A stretch of DNA of 64,000 nucleotides. It comes from UBA2241 sp963777895. GTDB lineage: Bacteria; Actinomycetota; Thermoleophilia; UBA2241. The first letter of the stretch is position 1. Each line of letters opens with the position of its first letter. The notes beneath the pieces were generated by a model, which had not been told where the DNA came from, searched no databases, and saw only the letters and a list, made by a program, of their open reading frames with translations. The translations under genes and the position numbers were made by a program. The stretch is from assembly GCA_963777895.1 (NCBI GenBank), contig CAVZSF010000001.1, positions 62,001 to 126,000 on the forward strand, read 5' to 3'. This document shows, piece after piece, positions 46,655-56,338 of this stretch.

Positions 46655-46944
46655 GTTCCGCGCGCTCTTCCCCTCCAGTCACGAGCGGTACCCAGCGGAG
46701 CGGTCGGATGAGAACGCGACCGATGCACATCCCGGGGACACTGCCTCCGAGCGCTGGCGCTCCGACACAGCCGCTTGAGCGCGTCCTGCCGCAAGCCCTC
46801 CCACGGCGTCAAGGGACCGTCGCGTCGCGACGGGCTTGCGGCCCGATCCGTTGCGCTCACTCTCGAGTCAGCCCTGTTGGCCGCGCGCCTGCGAATCGTT
46901 AGGCTGAGGATACTGTCTGTCCGTCACGCGGAGGCAAGCTCACC
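46655..46944 (+). other. Gap upstream of phoB
   Basis: About 290 bp. A short frame (46518-46778) crosses it but has no recognisable protein. A single CGTTAGG (a lone half of the Pho-box-like repeat) occurs near 46898. No clear promoter was identified. Confidence 0.4.
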
Positions 46945-47649
46945 ATGGCCCGGGAACACGTGCTGGTGGTCGACGACGAGCGCGAGATCCTGGAGCTCGT
47001 TGACTACAACCTCAAGAACGAGGGCTACGCGGTCACCTGCGTCGCGAGCGGTGAAGACGCCCTCCGCGCCGCCCGGCTCAAGTCGCCGGACCTCCTGGTG
47101 CTCGATCTCATGCTGCCCGGCGTCGACGGCCTCGAGGTCTGCCGCCGGCTGAAGGCCGACGAGGCCACGAGCCACATCCCGATCGTCATGCTGACGGCGA
47201 AGGGCAGCGAGGCCGATATCGTCGCCGGGCTGGAGCTCGGCGCCGCCGACTACGTCACCAAGCCATTCAGCCCGCGTGTGCTCGTGGCGCGCATCCGCGC
47301 GGTGCTGCGTCGCGGCGACGAGGCCGAGCCCGGCGACAGGAGCCTGCACGTCGGCGATCTCGAGCTCCATCCCGGCCGTCATCAGGTGATCGCGTGCGGC
47401 GCCCCCGTCGAGCTCACCGCGACGGAGTTCCGCATCCTCCTCTTCCTGATGCGCCGGCCCGGTTGGGTCTTCACCCGGCAGCAGCTCGTCGAGGCGGCTC
47501 AAGGCGACGAGGCCTACCTCGACGACCGCTACGTCACCGACCGCTCCATCGACGTCCACATGGTCTCGCTCAGGAGGAAGCTGGGCTCGTGCGGCGCCTA
47601 CGTCGAGACCGTGCGGGGGGTCGGCTACCGTATGAGGGCGCCTGAGTGA
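46945..47649 (+). CDS. phoB: PhoB/RegX3-type response regulator
   Basis: 234 residues. Receiver domain: VLVVDDEREILELVDYNL (acidic pocket), LLVLDLMLPGVDG with the phosphoacceptor Asp at ~53, MLTAKG, and YVTKPFSPRVL with the conserved lysine. The C-terminal winged helix shows ELTATEFRILLFLMRRPGWV and DRSIDVHMVSLRRKLG, followed by VRGVGYRM. It overlaps the histidine kinase gene by 4 bp and precedes pstSCAB-phoU, so it is the phosphate-starvation regulator and the likely reader of the 7-4-7 repeats in this region. Confidence 0.93.
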   Translation: MAREHVLVVDDEREILELVDYNLKNEGYAVTCVASGEDALRAARLKSPDLLVLDLMLPGVDGLEVCRRLKADEATSHIPIVMLTAKGSEADIVAGLELGAADYVTKPFSPRVLVARIRAVLRRGDEAEPGDRSLHVGDLELHPGRHQVIACGAPVELTATEFRILLFLMRRPGWVFTRQQLVEAAQGDEAYLDDRYVTDRSIDVHMVSLRRKLGSCGAYVETVRGVGYRMRAPE

Positions 47650-49431
47650 GGCGCCTGTTCTGGCGCATCTACGCGACCTATCTCGTCGTCGTGCTGCTCG
47701 CGACGGCGGCGGTCGGCGTGCTCACGATCAGATCGGCGCGCGAGTTCTACCTGGACCACACGCGGTCGGAGCTGCAGTCGCGCGCCGCTCTCGTGCGCGA
47801 GGAGGTGGCGCCCCTCCTCGGCACGGAGACGCCGTCGCAGGTCGAGCCGCTGGTCCGCCGGCTCGGGACCGCCTCCGGCACGCGCATCACGATCATCGCC
47901 GTCGACGAGCCCGGCGAGTCGCGCGGCTTCGTGATCGCGGACTCGGAGGCGCAGCCTCAGGAGATGGAGAACCACAGCGACCGGCCCGAGTTCAAGACGG
48001 CGGCCGGCGGCGGTGTGGGCAGCTCCATCCGCTTCAGCCACACCTTGAACGAGGACATGATGTACGTCGCGGTGCCGCTGCCGACGTCCGGCCCGGTCGA
48101 GGCGGTCGTGCGCGTCGCGATGCCGCTCACCGCCGTCAACGAGGCGCTCGCCTCGCTCTATCGCAGCATCCTCATCGCCGCCGTCGCCGTCGCGCTGGTC
48201 GCCGTCATCATCGGCTGGTTCGTCTCGTCGCGCATCAGCCGGCCGATGAACGAGGTGCGCGACGGTGCGGCACGCTTCGCGGCGGGCGACTTCAGCGGCA
48301 GACTGGCCGTTCCGAGGACGGAGGAGTTCGCCGCCGTCGCCGAGAGCCTCAACATGATGGCCGAGCAGCTCGACGAGAAGATCCGTGACATCACGCGCGA
48401 ACGCAACGAGCGCGAGGCTGTGCTAGCGAGCATGGTCGAGGGTGTGATGGCGGTCGACCCCGACGGCCGCGTGATCGCCCTGAACGACGCGGCCGCCCGG
48501 CTGCTCCAGCTGGATGTCGCCGACGTGCGAGGCCGTTCCATCGAGGAGGTCGCCCGCGATCCCGAGCTCCAGCGTGTCGTCGCGGACGCGCTCGCCGGCG
48601 AGGTGCCGACCGAGACGGACCTCATGGCGTACCTGGGACACGAGGAGCGCTTCTTGCAGGCCCACGGCGCCCGGCTGCACGCCGGGGACGAGACCGTCGG
48701 CGCCGTGGTGGTGCTGAACGACGTGACCAGGCTGCGCCGCCTCGAAGCCGTCAGGAGCGACTTCGTGGCCAACGTCTCCCACGAGCTCAAGACGCCCGTC
48801 ACGTCGATCAAGGGGTTCGCCGAGACCCTGCTCGACGGTGCGCTCGACGACCCCGAAGCGGCGCCGCGCTTCCTGCGCATCATCTCAGGGCAGGCCGACA
48901 GGCTGAACTCGATCATCGAGGACCTCCTCGCGCTCTCGAGCCTCGAGGGCGCCGACGATGGTCTCGGCCCGCCGTTGCTCGAGGCGGCGCTGGACGATGT
49001 GCTGCATGCCGCCGCCGACGTCTGCGCGCCGCGGGCCGAGGCCAAGGGCGCCGCGATCGTCGTCGATGCCCCGGGCGAGATGATGGTGCAGGATGAACCC
49101 GGCGCTCCTTGAGCAGGCCGTCGTGAACCTCATCGACAACGCGGTGAAGTACGGGCCCGAGGGAGCCACCGTGCGGGTCGGCACCGAGGAACGGGCCGAC
49201 GAGGTGGTGATCAGCGTCGCCGACGAGGGCCCGGGGATCCCGCGCGAGCACCTGCCCCGGCTGTTCGAGCGCTTCTACCGCGTCGACAAGGCGCGCAGCC
49301 GCGACATGGGCGGCACCGGCCTCGGCCTGTCGATCGTCAAGCACATCGCGCAGGTGCACGGCGGCCGGGTCACGGTCGAGAGCACGGTGGGCGGCGGCAG
49401 CACGTTCCGCATCCACCTGCCGCGACCCTAG
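47646..49431 (+). CDS. phoR: PhoR-type sensor histidine kinase (one frameshift)
   Basis: About 594 residues. Two transmembrane segments (around residues 8-28 and 175-195, LIAAVAVALVAVIIGWFV) flank an extracellular sensor region; then HAMP, a PAS domain (MVEGVMAVDPDGRVIALNDA), HisKA with FVANVSHELKTPVTSIKGFA (His ~379) and HATPase motifs NLIDNAVKYGP, DEGPGIP, FYRVDKARSRDMGGTGLGLS. One extra base near 49090 splits the ATPase domain at APGEMMVQ / MNPALLEQAVVNL. The GTG start overlaps the phoB stop. It controls PhoB phosphorylation, with PhoU and Pst as signal partners. Confidence 0.92.
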
Positions 49432-49590
49432 CCGTTCCGCGCCCGCCGGCTATCCCGTCGGCGCGTGGTCACCGTCTATCTCGCCGGCGCGGTCGCCCGG
49501 CTCTGGCTGTCTCGGTCACTCGAGCCCGTTCTCCGCGGCGCGCCTTCGTCCACCCTTCTCCGCGGAAATCTCGCGGGCATCTGACCTTCT

Positions 49591-49608
49591 CCTCATCGAA
49601 CGCTAACA
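49591..49608 (+). promoter_or_regulatory. Pho-box-like direct repeat upstream of pstS
   Basis: CCTCATC-GAAC-GCTAACA, a weaker 7-4-7 match to the perfect repeat at 45744. TAGCTT (49618-49623) lies about 10 bp downstream, the usual box-to--10 distance for PhoB-activated promoters. Confidence 0.45.
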
Positions 49609-49675
49609 ACCCCCGGGTAGCTTGCCGGCGAAATGACTGAGTGCGACATGACTGAGAGAAGGAAAGGAATACAAC

Positions 49676-50773
49676 ATGAGGAAGACCCTGGGGCGGCGCA
49701 CGGGACCCATCAGCGCCGTCGTGCTCGCGGTCGCCGTGATGGCGCTCGTCCTCGCGGCCTGCGGCGGCTCGAACCCGGTGACCACCGACAACGCGCAGGC
49801 CTCCTCCGACACCCTGGTCGGCGCCGGCGCTACCTTCCCGGCGCCGCTGTACTCGAAGTGGGCGCAGGAGTACGGGCAGACGGCCGGCTTGAAGATCAAC
49901 TACCAACCGATCGGCTCGGGCGGCGGCATCGAGGCGATCGAGGCCAAGACCGTCGACTTCGGCGCGTCGGACGCCCCGCTGTCTGAGGCCGACCTGAAGG
50001 CCAACGGTCTGGTCCAGTTCCCCATGGTGACGGGCGGCATCGTCCCCGTCGTGAACCTTGAGGGCGTCTCCCCCGACCAGCTCAAGCTGACCGGCGAGCT
50101 CCTCGCCAAGATCTATAACGGCGACATCACGACCTGGAACGACCCGGCGATCGTCGCCGAGAACCCGGGCGTGAAGCTGCCGTCGACGAAGATCACCGTG
50201 GTCCATCGTTCCGATGGCTCCGGGACGACCTGGATCTTCACGCACTACCTCGCCGCGGCCGCGCCATCGGTGTGGACGGCCGGGGCCGACAAGGAAGTGG
50301 CCTGGCCGACCGGCGTGGGCGGCAAGGGCAACGACGGCGTCGCCGCCAGCGTGCAGCAGCTGGCTGGATCGATCGGCTACGTCGAGTACGCCTACGCCAA
50401 GCAGACAGGCATGACCACGGTGCAGCTCCAGAACAAGGACGGCAAGTACGTGAGCGCCGGTCTCGACACGTTCAAGGCTGCCGCGGCGCAGGCCGACTGG
50501 ACGACACCTGGCTTCGCCGTCCTGCTCGTCGACCTGCCGGGCGCGAAGACGTGGCCCATCGTGGGCGCGACCTTCATCCTGGTCCAGCAGCAGCAGGAAG
50601 ACGCGACAAAGGCGAAGGCCATGTTCGACTACTTCGACTGGTGCTACCAAAACGGCGCCGACTCGGCCACGAGCCTCGACTACGTGCCGATCCCGAAGGC
50701 GGGCTACGACAGGGTCCAGAAGGACGCCTGGCCGACGATCACCGCCGGCGGTACGGCGGTGTGGTCGAAGTGA
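49676..50773 (+). CDS. pstS: Phosphate-binding lipoprotein PstS
   Basis: 365 residues. The signal MRKTLGRRTGPISAVVLAVA ends in a lipobox at VLAACGG. Family blocks: VGAGATFPAPLYSKWAQEYG, INYQPIGSGGGIEAIEAKTV (phosphate-binding loop), DFGASDAPLSEADL, KITVVHRSDGSGTTWIFTHY and VGGKGNDGVAASVQQLAGSI. It captures inorganic phosphate for the PstCAB importer encoded next. Confidence 0.95.
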   Translation: MRKTLGRRTGPISAVVLAVAVMALVLAACGGSNPVTTDNAQASSDTLVGAGATFPAPLYSKWAQEYGQTAGLKINYQPIGSGGGIEAIEAKTVDFGASDAPLSEADLKANGLVQFPMVTGGIVPVVNLEGVSPDQLKLTGELLAKIYNGDITTWNDPAIVAENPGVKLPSTKITVVHRSDGSGTTWIFTHYLAAAAPSVWTAGADKEVAWPTGVGGKGNDGVAASVQQLAGSIGYVEYAYAKQTGMTTVQLQNKDGKYVSAGLDTFKAAAAQADWTTPGFAVLLVDLPGAKTWPIVGATFILVQQQQEDATKAKAMFDYFDWCYQNGADSATSLDYVPIPKAGYDRVQKDAWPTITAGGTAVWSK

Positions 50774-50783
50774 GGCAGGCGCC

Positions 50784-51791
50784 TTGAGCACGCTCGACGA
50801 GTATCTGTTGAGGCCGGAAGGGCCGCGCGGCGCCGCGAAAGCGGCGCCGCGCGGCCTGACGCGACTCGGCGACCCGATCTTCGCCGGGCTCGCCCGCTTC
50901 GGCGGCGCCGTGGTGGCGATCGCCATGTTCGGCCTGGCCGGCATCCTGGTGATCGACTCCTGGCCGGCCATCACCGGCCTCGGCACCGAGCTGCTCACCA
51001 CCGTCGACTGGGCGCCGAGCGCCGGGTCGTTCGGCATCCTGGCGGCGCTCACCGGCACGGCGCTCACCACGCTGGTCGCGATGGTGGTCGCCGTGCCCCT
51101 CGCCCTGCTCATCGCCTTGCTGCTCACCGAACTGGTGAAGCCCAGGGTGGCCAGGGTGCTGGGCACGGCCATCGAGATGCTCGCCGCCATCCCCAGCATC
51201 ATCTTCGGGATGTGGGGCATCTTCGTGATCGCCCCGCTGATGCAGAACCACGTGGTGCCCTGGCTCATGAAGAGCCCGCTCGGGTTCCTCCCCGTCTTCA
51301 GCTCGGGCAACAACTTCCAGGGCGGCGGCTTCTCGATCCTGACCGCCGGACTGGTGCTGGCCGTCATGGTCCTTCCCTTCATCACGGCGGTCTCGCGTGA
51401 CGTGCTCAATATGGTGCCGCGTGTGACCAAGGAGGCTGGCTACGGGATGGGCTCGACCACGTGGGAAGTGACCCGCAAGATCAGCCTGCGCTACTCGCTC
51501 AGCGGCATCGTCGGCGCCTGCTTCATCGGGCTGGGACGCGCTCTGGGGGAGACGATGGCGGTGGCGTTCATCGTGGGCGGCATCTACACCGGGCTGCCCC
51601 ACAGCCTGCTCGACGGCGGCACCACCATCGCCTCGCTCATCGCCAACCAGTTCAACGAGGCGAGCGACCCGGTGCAGCGTGCGGCCCTCATCGAGATGGG
51701 ACTCGTGCTCTTCCTGATCACGGTCGGCTTCCAGGCCCTCGCCCAGCGCTGGCTCAAGCGGGCGGCGCGCGTCAGCGGGGGACGGGCATGA
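50784..51791 (+). CDS. pstC: Phosphate ABC transporter permease PstC
   Basis: 335 residues with six membrane segments. TTG start at 50784, 10 bp after pstS. The first ~30 residues are polar and are encoded by a perfect 16-bp hairpin (50821-50856). Typical blocks: GTALTTLVAMVVAVPLALLI, AAIPSIIFGMWGIFVIAPL, PRVTKEAGYGMGSTTWEVTR (cytoplasmic EAA-type loop) and GLGRALGETMAVAFIVGGIY. A downstream start that would leave the hairpin untranslated cannot be excluded. Confidence 0.92.
   Translation: MSTLDEYLLRPEGPRGAAKAAPRGLTRLGDPIFAGLARFGGAVVAIAMFGLAGILVIDSWPAITGLGTELLTTVDWAPSAGSFGILAALTGTALTTLVAMVVAVPLALLIALLLTELVKPRVARVLGTAIEMLAAIPSIIFGMWGIFVIAPLMQNHVVPWLMKSPLGFLPVFSSGNNFQGGGFSILTAGLVLAVMVLPFITAVSRDVLNMVPRVTKEAGYGMGSTTWEVTRKISLRYSLSGIVGACFIGLGRALGETMAVAFIVGGIYTGLPHSLLDGGTTIASLIANQFNEASDPVQRAALIEMGLVLFLITVGFQALAQRWLKRAARVSGGRA
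50821..50856 (+). promoter_or_regulatory. 16-bp perfect hairpin with GAAA loop at the start of pstC
   Basis: GGCCGCGCGGCGCCGC, loop GAAA, then the exact complement GCGGCGCCGCGCGGCC. It lies 37 bp inside the annotated pstC frame. A GNRA-capped stem this stable should stall ribosomes or polymerase and could lower pstCAB relative to pstS. Confidence 0.65.
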
Positions 51792-52700
51792 GCTCGGTCG
51801 CGCCAGGCCGATCGCACGGCTCTGCGGCCGCTGAGCGAGGTGCGCGCCCGCTCCGTCGCGCGCCGCCGCGCCGGCGACGTCGTCGTGAAGGCGCTCGCCT
51901 GGCTGGGCGCCTCCGCCGGCATCGCCGTGATGCTCTGGATCGTGCTCGACGTGGTGCGCCGCGGGGCGAGCGCGATCGACGTGGCGTTCTTCACCCAGTT
52001 GCCGCCGACCGCAGACGGTACGGGCGGCGGCCTCGGCAACGCCGTCCTCGGCACGTTCGTCATCACGGCGGTCGCCGCCCTGATCGCCATCCCCCTCGGC
52101 TTTCTCGGCGGCGTCTACCTGGCCGAGTTCGGTCGCGGCAACCGGCCGGCGGCGCTGGTGCGCGGCATCGCCAACGTCAACATGGGCATCCCGTCGATCG
52201 TCGTCGGCATCTTCGCCTTCGCGATCCTGGTGCAGCCCCTGGGCCACTACAGCGGCTTCGCCGGTTCGGTGGCCCTGGCTTTCATCATGCTGCCGGTGAT
52301 GGCGCGCACGACCGAGGACATCCTCAACCTCGTGCCCAACGAGCTGCGCGAGTCGGCGCTGGCGATGGGTGCGCCGCGCTGGAAGGTGACCGTCGGTGTC
52401 GTCTGTCGCGCGGCGCGCGCCGGGCTGGTCACGGGGACGGTCCTCGCCGTGGTGCGCGTCGCCGGCGAGACCGCGCCGCTGCTCTTCACGGCCCTCAGCA
52501 GCCCGTACTGGCTGGGCGGCGTCCAGGGCTTCTTCGGCGAGCCCACCGCCAACCTGACAAAGACCATCTACGACTACGCCGGCTCGCCGTGGCCACGGTG
52601 GCAGGAGCTCGCCTGGGGCGGCTCGCTCGTGATCATCGTCGCCGTGCTCGGCTTGAACATCGTCATGCGGCTCATCTTCCAGCGAGGCAAGGAATGGTAG
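51788..52700 (+). CDS. pstA: Phosphate ABC transporter permease PstA (one frameshift)
   Basis: About 303 residues. ATG at 51788 overlaps the pstC stop; one extra base near 51807 separates MSSVAP from ADRTALRPLSEVRARSVARR. The rest is intact: GLGNAVLGTFVITAVAALIA, NMGIPSIVVGIFAFAILVQ, PNELRESALAMGAPRWKVTV (EAA loop) and RVAGETAPLLFTALSSPYWL. It pairs with PstC in the membrane. Confidence 0.9.
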
Positions 52701-53620
52701 GGACCATCGTGAGAGACCCAGCGACAATGACTCGTTCCCGAGTGGATGCCGCCGGCAGCGTCTCGCCGGACGGCGCACCACAGGGCGTCGGCCTGCGGGC
52801 CGTCGTCCCGCCGCGTCTCGAGGTGTCGGACGACCGGCGCCCCGCGGCCGAGGACTTCGACGCGCTGCCCAGCGAGATCTCGGTGCGCGGCCTCGACTTC
52901 TTCTACGGCAAGGAGCAGGCGCTCTTCGGCAACTCGCTCGAGATCAAGAAGAACAGGATCACCGCCGTGATCGGCCCGTCCGGCTGTGGCAAGTCGACGC
53001 ACATACGGACGTACAACCGCATCTACGACCTCTACCGCGACCAACGCGCTTCCGGCGAGGTTCACTTCCGGGGCAAGAACATCCTCGACCCCGCTACCGA
53101 CCTGCTCGAGCTGCGGCGCCGGATGGGGATGATCTTCCAGAAGCCCAGCCCCTTCCCCATGAGCGTCTTCGACAACGTCGCCTACGGCCTGCGGCAGCAC
53201 TACCGCATGGGGAAGTCGGAGCTCTCGGACCGGGTCGAGGACGCGCTCAAGCGCGCGGCGATCTGGGACGAGGTCAAGCACAAGCTCGGGGAGCCCGGGA
53301 TCGCGCTCTCGGGAGGCCAGCAGCAGCGCCTCTGCATCGCCCGTGCCGTCGCGTCCGAGCCCGATGTCCTTCTCATGGACGAGCCGGCCTCGGCCATCGA
53401 CCCGGTCGGCACGGCGAAGATCGAGGAGCTCATGCTGGCCCTCAAGCCCAACTTCACGATCGTCATCGTGACCCACAACATGCAGCAGGCGGCGCGGGTC
53501 AGCGACTACACCGCCTTCTTCTACAAGGGTGTGATCGTCGAGTTCGGCACGACACGGCAGATCTTCGAGAACCCGGTCCACGAAGAGACCGAGAACTACA
53601 TCACCGGCCGCTTCGGATGA
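52694..53620 (+). CDS. pstB: Phosphate ABC transporter ATP-binding protein PstB
   Basis: 308 residues with a ~55-residue N-terminal extension before the ABC domain (ISVRGLDFFYGKEQALF). Walker A VIGPSGCGKSTHIRTYNR, Q-loop GMIFQKPSPFPMSVFDNVAY (typical PstB), signature ALSGGQQQRLCIARAVA, Walker B VLLMDEPASAIDP and VTHNMQQAARVSDYTAFF. It overlaps pstA by 7 bp and phoU by 4 bp. Confidence 0.94.
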   Translation: MVGTIVRDPATMTRSRVDAAGSVSPDGAPQGVGLRAVVPPRLEVSDDRRPAAEDFDALPSEISVRGLDFFYGKEQALFGNSLEIKKNRITAVIGPSGCGKSTHIRTYNRIYDLYRDQRASGEVHFRGKNILDPATDLLELRRRMGMIFQKPSPFPMSVFDNVAYGLRQHYRMGKSELSDRVEDALKRAAIWDEVKHKLGEPGIALSGGQQQRLCIARAVASEPDVLLMDEPASAIDPVGTAKIEELMLALKPNFTIVIVTHNMQQAARVSDYTAFFYKGVIVEFGTTRQIFENPVHEETENYITGRFG

Positions 53621-54333
53621 TGGCGGAGGACGTCATGCCCCATCTGCAACGCGAGATCGAACGGCTGAAGCGCAAGATCCTCGCCTTGAGCGCCTTTGTG
53701 GAGGAACAGCTGCGCCAGAGCTTCAAAGCGATCGAGACGCGCGACGCCGACCTGGGCCGGCGGGTCATCGCCGGCGACCTGACCGTCGACCAGCAGGAGG
53801 TCGACGTCGAGGAGGAGTGCCTCAAGCTGCTCGCCCTCTACCAGCCCGTGGCGCGCGACCTGCGCTTCATCATCGCGGTCATCAAGATCGACAACGAGCT
53901 GGAGCGCATCGGCGACCTCGCCTCGAACATCGGGGAACGCGCGGTGCAGCTTTCTGCGGAGTACCCCGTCCGGATGCCGCGCGCGTTCACCGTGATGGCC
54001 GACAGGACGTCGGTCATCCTGGAGCGCGCCCTCGATGCGCTGGTGCGTCAGGACGCGCGCACCGCGCGCCTCGTGCTGGCGTCCGACGACGAGGTCGACC
54101 TGCTGTACCGCGATCTCATCGAGGAGCTCAAGGCGCTCATCCGCAAGGACGTCGAGCACCTCGACAGCATCGTGCTGCTGTTCAGCGTGGCGCGCTACCT
54201 CGAACGGCTCGCCGACCACGCCACGAACATCGCCGAAGAGGTCCTGTACATGGTGGAGGGCGAGATCAGCCGCCACGGCGGCGTGCCGGATACCCCGGCG
54301 CAGCTCCTCGGCCTCGACCGGGGCGAGGGGTGA
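53617..54333 (+). CDS. phoU: Phosphate signalling regulator PhoU
   Basis: 238 residues, two PhoU three-helix repeats. Metal-binding motifs are seen as IDNELERIGDLASNIGERAV (first repeat) and VARYLERLADHATNIAEEVL (second). It binds the PhoR PAS domain and Pst transporter to keep the regulon off when phosphate is plentiful. Last gene of the phoB-to-phoU cluster. Confidence 0.94.
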   Translation: MMAEDVMPHLQREIERLKRKILALSAFVEEQLRQSFKAIETRDADLGRRVIAGDLTVDQQEVDVEEECLKLLALYQPVARDLRFIIAVIKIDNELERIGDLASNIGERAVQLSAEYPVRMPRAFTVMADRTSVILERALDALVRQDARTARLVLASDDEVDLLYRDLIEELKALIRKDVEHLDSIVLLFSVARYLERLADHATNIAEEVLYMVEGEISRHGGVPDTPAQLLGLDRGEG

Positions 54334-54372
54334 AGGCCAGCAGCATCGCGGAGGCTGCTGCGGCGCTGCGCG

Positions 54373-56187
54373 CTACGAAACGGTGACGGCGATCTCGGGG
54401 CTGTAGCCGTTGACGAAACCGGAGGTCGCCGGCACTTTGGCCCGCAGGGCCGTGACGCCGGCGACCGAGGTCCAGTCGACACTGAAGGCGCCTTCGGCGG
54501 TGATCGCCGCGCTCGCTGCGTTGGACCACGTCGTGCCGTTCTTCGTCTGCAGCACGACTGTGGCTCCAGCGAGCACGGGGAGGACACTGCCGCTCACCGT
54601 GATCTTGTCGCCGGGGGCGACGCTCACGTCGCTCGCCGTGGCCTCGACGACCGGCGCGACCGTCACCTTGATCTTGGGCGAGCGCGCGTCGCCCCGAGAG
54701 ACGTAGTAGGTGGTGGCCTGCTTCGGCGTGACCGTGACGCTGTAGCTCGAGTAGGCCGCCGTGTAGCCGGAGCCGAGGTCCTGGGTGTGGCGCACGGTCT
54801 TGATCTGCCGCGTCGTCCAGGCGCCGTCGCGATAGACGTGCAGGGTGGCCTCGGCGCCGTCGGCCAGACCCGGGTAGGTGCGGCCCTTCAGCGTCGTCGT
54901 CTGCCCGTAGGCGACGCTCGTGTCGGTCGTGTCGATCGAGATGCTGCGGAAGCTGACCCAGGTGTCGCGCAGCGTGAGCTTGTAGCGCAGCGTCGCGCCC
55001 GAGACCCAGGTCACCCCGTTGCTGCCGACGACGGCCGCCTTCACGACGCGCGGGGAGACGCCGCGCTTCACGACGTAGATGGTGCGGAGGCTGCCCTTCA
55101 CGCCGGCGGGGTTTGTGTCGGTGTTGAAGGCCCCGAGACGGCTCGAGAACCAGGTGGATGCCTGCACCAGCGGGTTCTCGGGCCAGACGTGGTACGTCGC
55201 GTAGGTGTCGTAGGGGTCTTCGACACCCTTGAGGTACGCGACGGGAGCCGTCTGCCAGACGTTCTCGATGTTCTCGGTGTGGCCGCCCGATGCTGAGAAG
55301 TAGAAGGCCGGGATGGGGGCGCCGCCGTAGGTCGGGACGGTCCCGGCGGTCGCCTTCACTGCCTGGTCGCTGCGCGCCAGGGTGCTCTGGTCTTCGGGGA
55401 GAGAGCGGTACACCTGGTCGCGCGTCGTGCAGTAGACGTCGAAGGCCTGCCCGGGATTGCGCGAGCGCTGTGCGTAGGAGCGCGCCGCGCAGGCCTGAGC
55501 CTTGAGTGCCTCGAGCGGCCAGCTCGGCGACATCTCGTAGGGGACGACACCGCGCAGGTAGTTCTCGAGGGTGAGCCTGTTGATCAGCGTGAAGCCGCTG
55601 GTCGTGTGCACGACCCGCAGCTGTCCCCGGTAGCGACCCGTCTTGCCCCAGTCGTCGGCGGTGAGCGTCCGCAGGAGGGTGTTCTTCGGCTTGAACAGGA
55701 CGGGCGCGCTGAAGCGCTTCGAGAGTGTCCCGGCGGTGACGCGGTAGGCGCCGTTGTCCCAGGCGACCGTCGCCACCGTGTCGCCGGGGATCTCGATCAC
55801 CGTCTTGCCGACGGTCGCGAGATACGCACCGCCCGAGGTGACTTTGACCGCGTTGACGCCGCCACGCAGACGCACGCGTATCGGGTCGTTGGCGATCTTC
55901 CCGAGCTTGATGCCCGTGTAGTAGTGCTTGAGGATCTTGTCGTAGGTCCAGGCGTGCTTCGCGTAACCGTACGCCCCCCACTGCGACATCCCGATCCCGT
56001 GACCCCAGCCGCGCCCCACCATGGTGAGGTTCGTGGTCGCCTGTCCCCATGCCGGGACGACGAGGCAGAGGACGAGGACGAACGTGACGGCCGCGGTGGC
56101 GGCGCCGCGCCGCAGGCGGCGGCGCAGGACCGCGGCCGGCGCGGCCGAGGTGGGTGTCGGGAGATGGGGTGTGGAGCGAAGGGTCAT
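54373..56187 (-). CDS. Secreted SpoIID/LytB-domain protein with Ig-like C-terminus
   Basis: 604 residues, intact. Signal region around GAATAAVTFVLVLCLVVPAW. Directly after it is GRGWGHGIGMSQWGAYGYAK, the SpoIID/LytB hallmark; then RLTLENYLRGVVPYEMSPSW, LKAQACAARSYAQRS (catalytic Glu/peptidoglycan site) and FSASGGHTENIENVW. The C-terminal ~200 residues hold two beta-sandwich repeats (QTTTLKGRTYPGLADGAEAT and GDKITVSGSVLPVLAGATVV). SpoIID is a lytic transglycosylase in sporulators; in non-sporulating actinobacteria such proteins act in wall remodelling. Divergent from the NlpC/P60 gene. Confidence 0.85.
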   Translation of the reverse strand: MTLRSTPHLPTPTSAAPAAVLRRRLRRGAATAAVTFVLVLCLVVPAWGQATTNLTMVGRGWGHGIGMSQWGAYGYAKHAWTYDKILKHYYTGIKLGKIANDPIRVRLRGGVNAVKVTSGGAYLATVGKTVIEIPGDTVATVAWDNGAYRVTAGTLSKRFSAPVLFKPKNTLLRTLTADDWGKTGRYRGQLRVVHTTSGFTLINRLTLENYLRGVVPYEMSPSWPLEALKAQACAARSYAQRSRNPGQAFDVYCTTRDQVYRSLPEDQSTLARSDQAVKATAGTVPTYGGAPIPAFYFSASGGHTENIENVWQTAPVAYLKGVEDPYDTYATYHVWPENPLVQASTWFSSRLGAFNTDTNPAGVKGSLRTIYVVKRGVSPRVVKAAVVGSNGVTWVSGATLRYKLTLRDTWVSFRSISIDTTDTSVAYGQTTTLKGRTYPGLADGAEATLHVYRDGAWTTRQIKTVRHTQDLGSGYTAAYSSYSVTVTPKQATTYYVSRGDARSPKIKVTVAPVVEATASDVSVAPGDKITVSGSVLPVLAGATVVLQTKNGTTWSNAASAAITAEGAFSVDWTSVAGVTALRAKVPATSGFVNGYSPEIAVTVS

Positions 56188-56338
56188 GACTGTCCCCGGT
56201 GGATGGTACGCGCGCGTCTGGCGCGCGGCAAACGTCAGGCGTTGTCCGTACAGCTTCTGCTATCGGCAGACGAGTCCTGCCCCTTAGCCTCGGGGGCCTC
56301 AAGAGACTCTCGGATCGCGCCGATACGCAGGAACGCAG

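Noticed and set aside
46518..46778. Small plus-strand frame of 86 codons upstream of phoB
   Set aside because: Overlaps the preceding gene, basic and low-complexity, no ribosome-binding site or family; may be part of a shifted C-terminus.
49469..52781. Long minus-strand frames opposite pstS, pstC and pstA
   Set aside because: Shadow frames; the plus-strand genes carry all family motifs.
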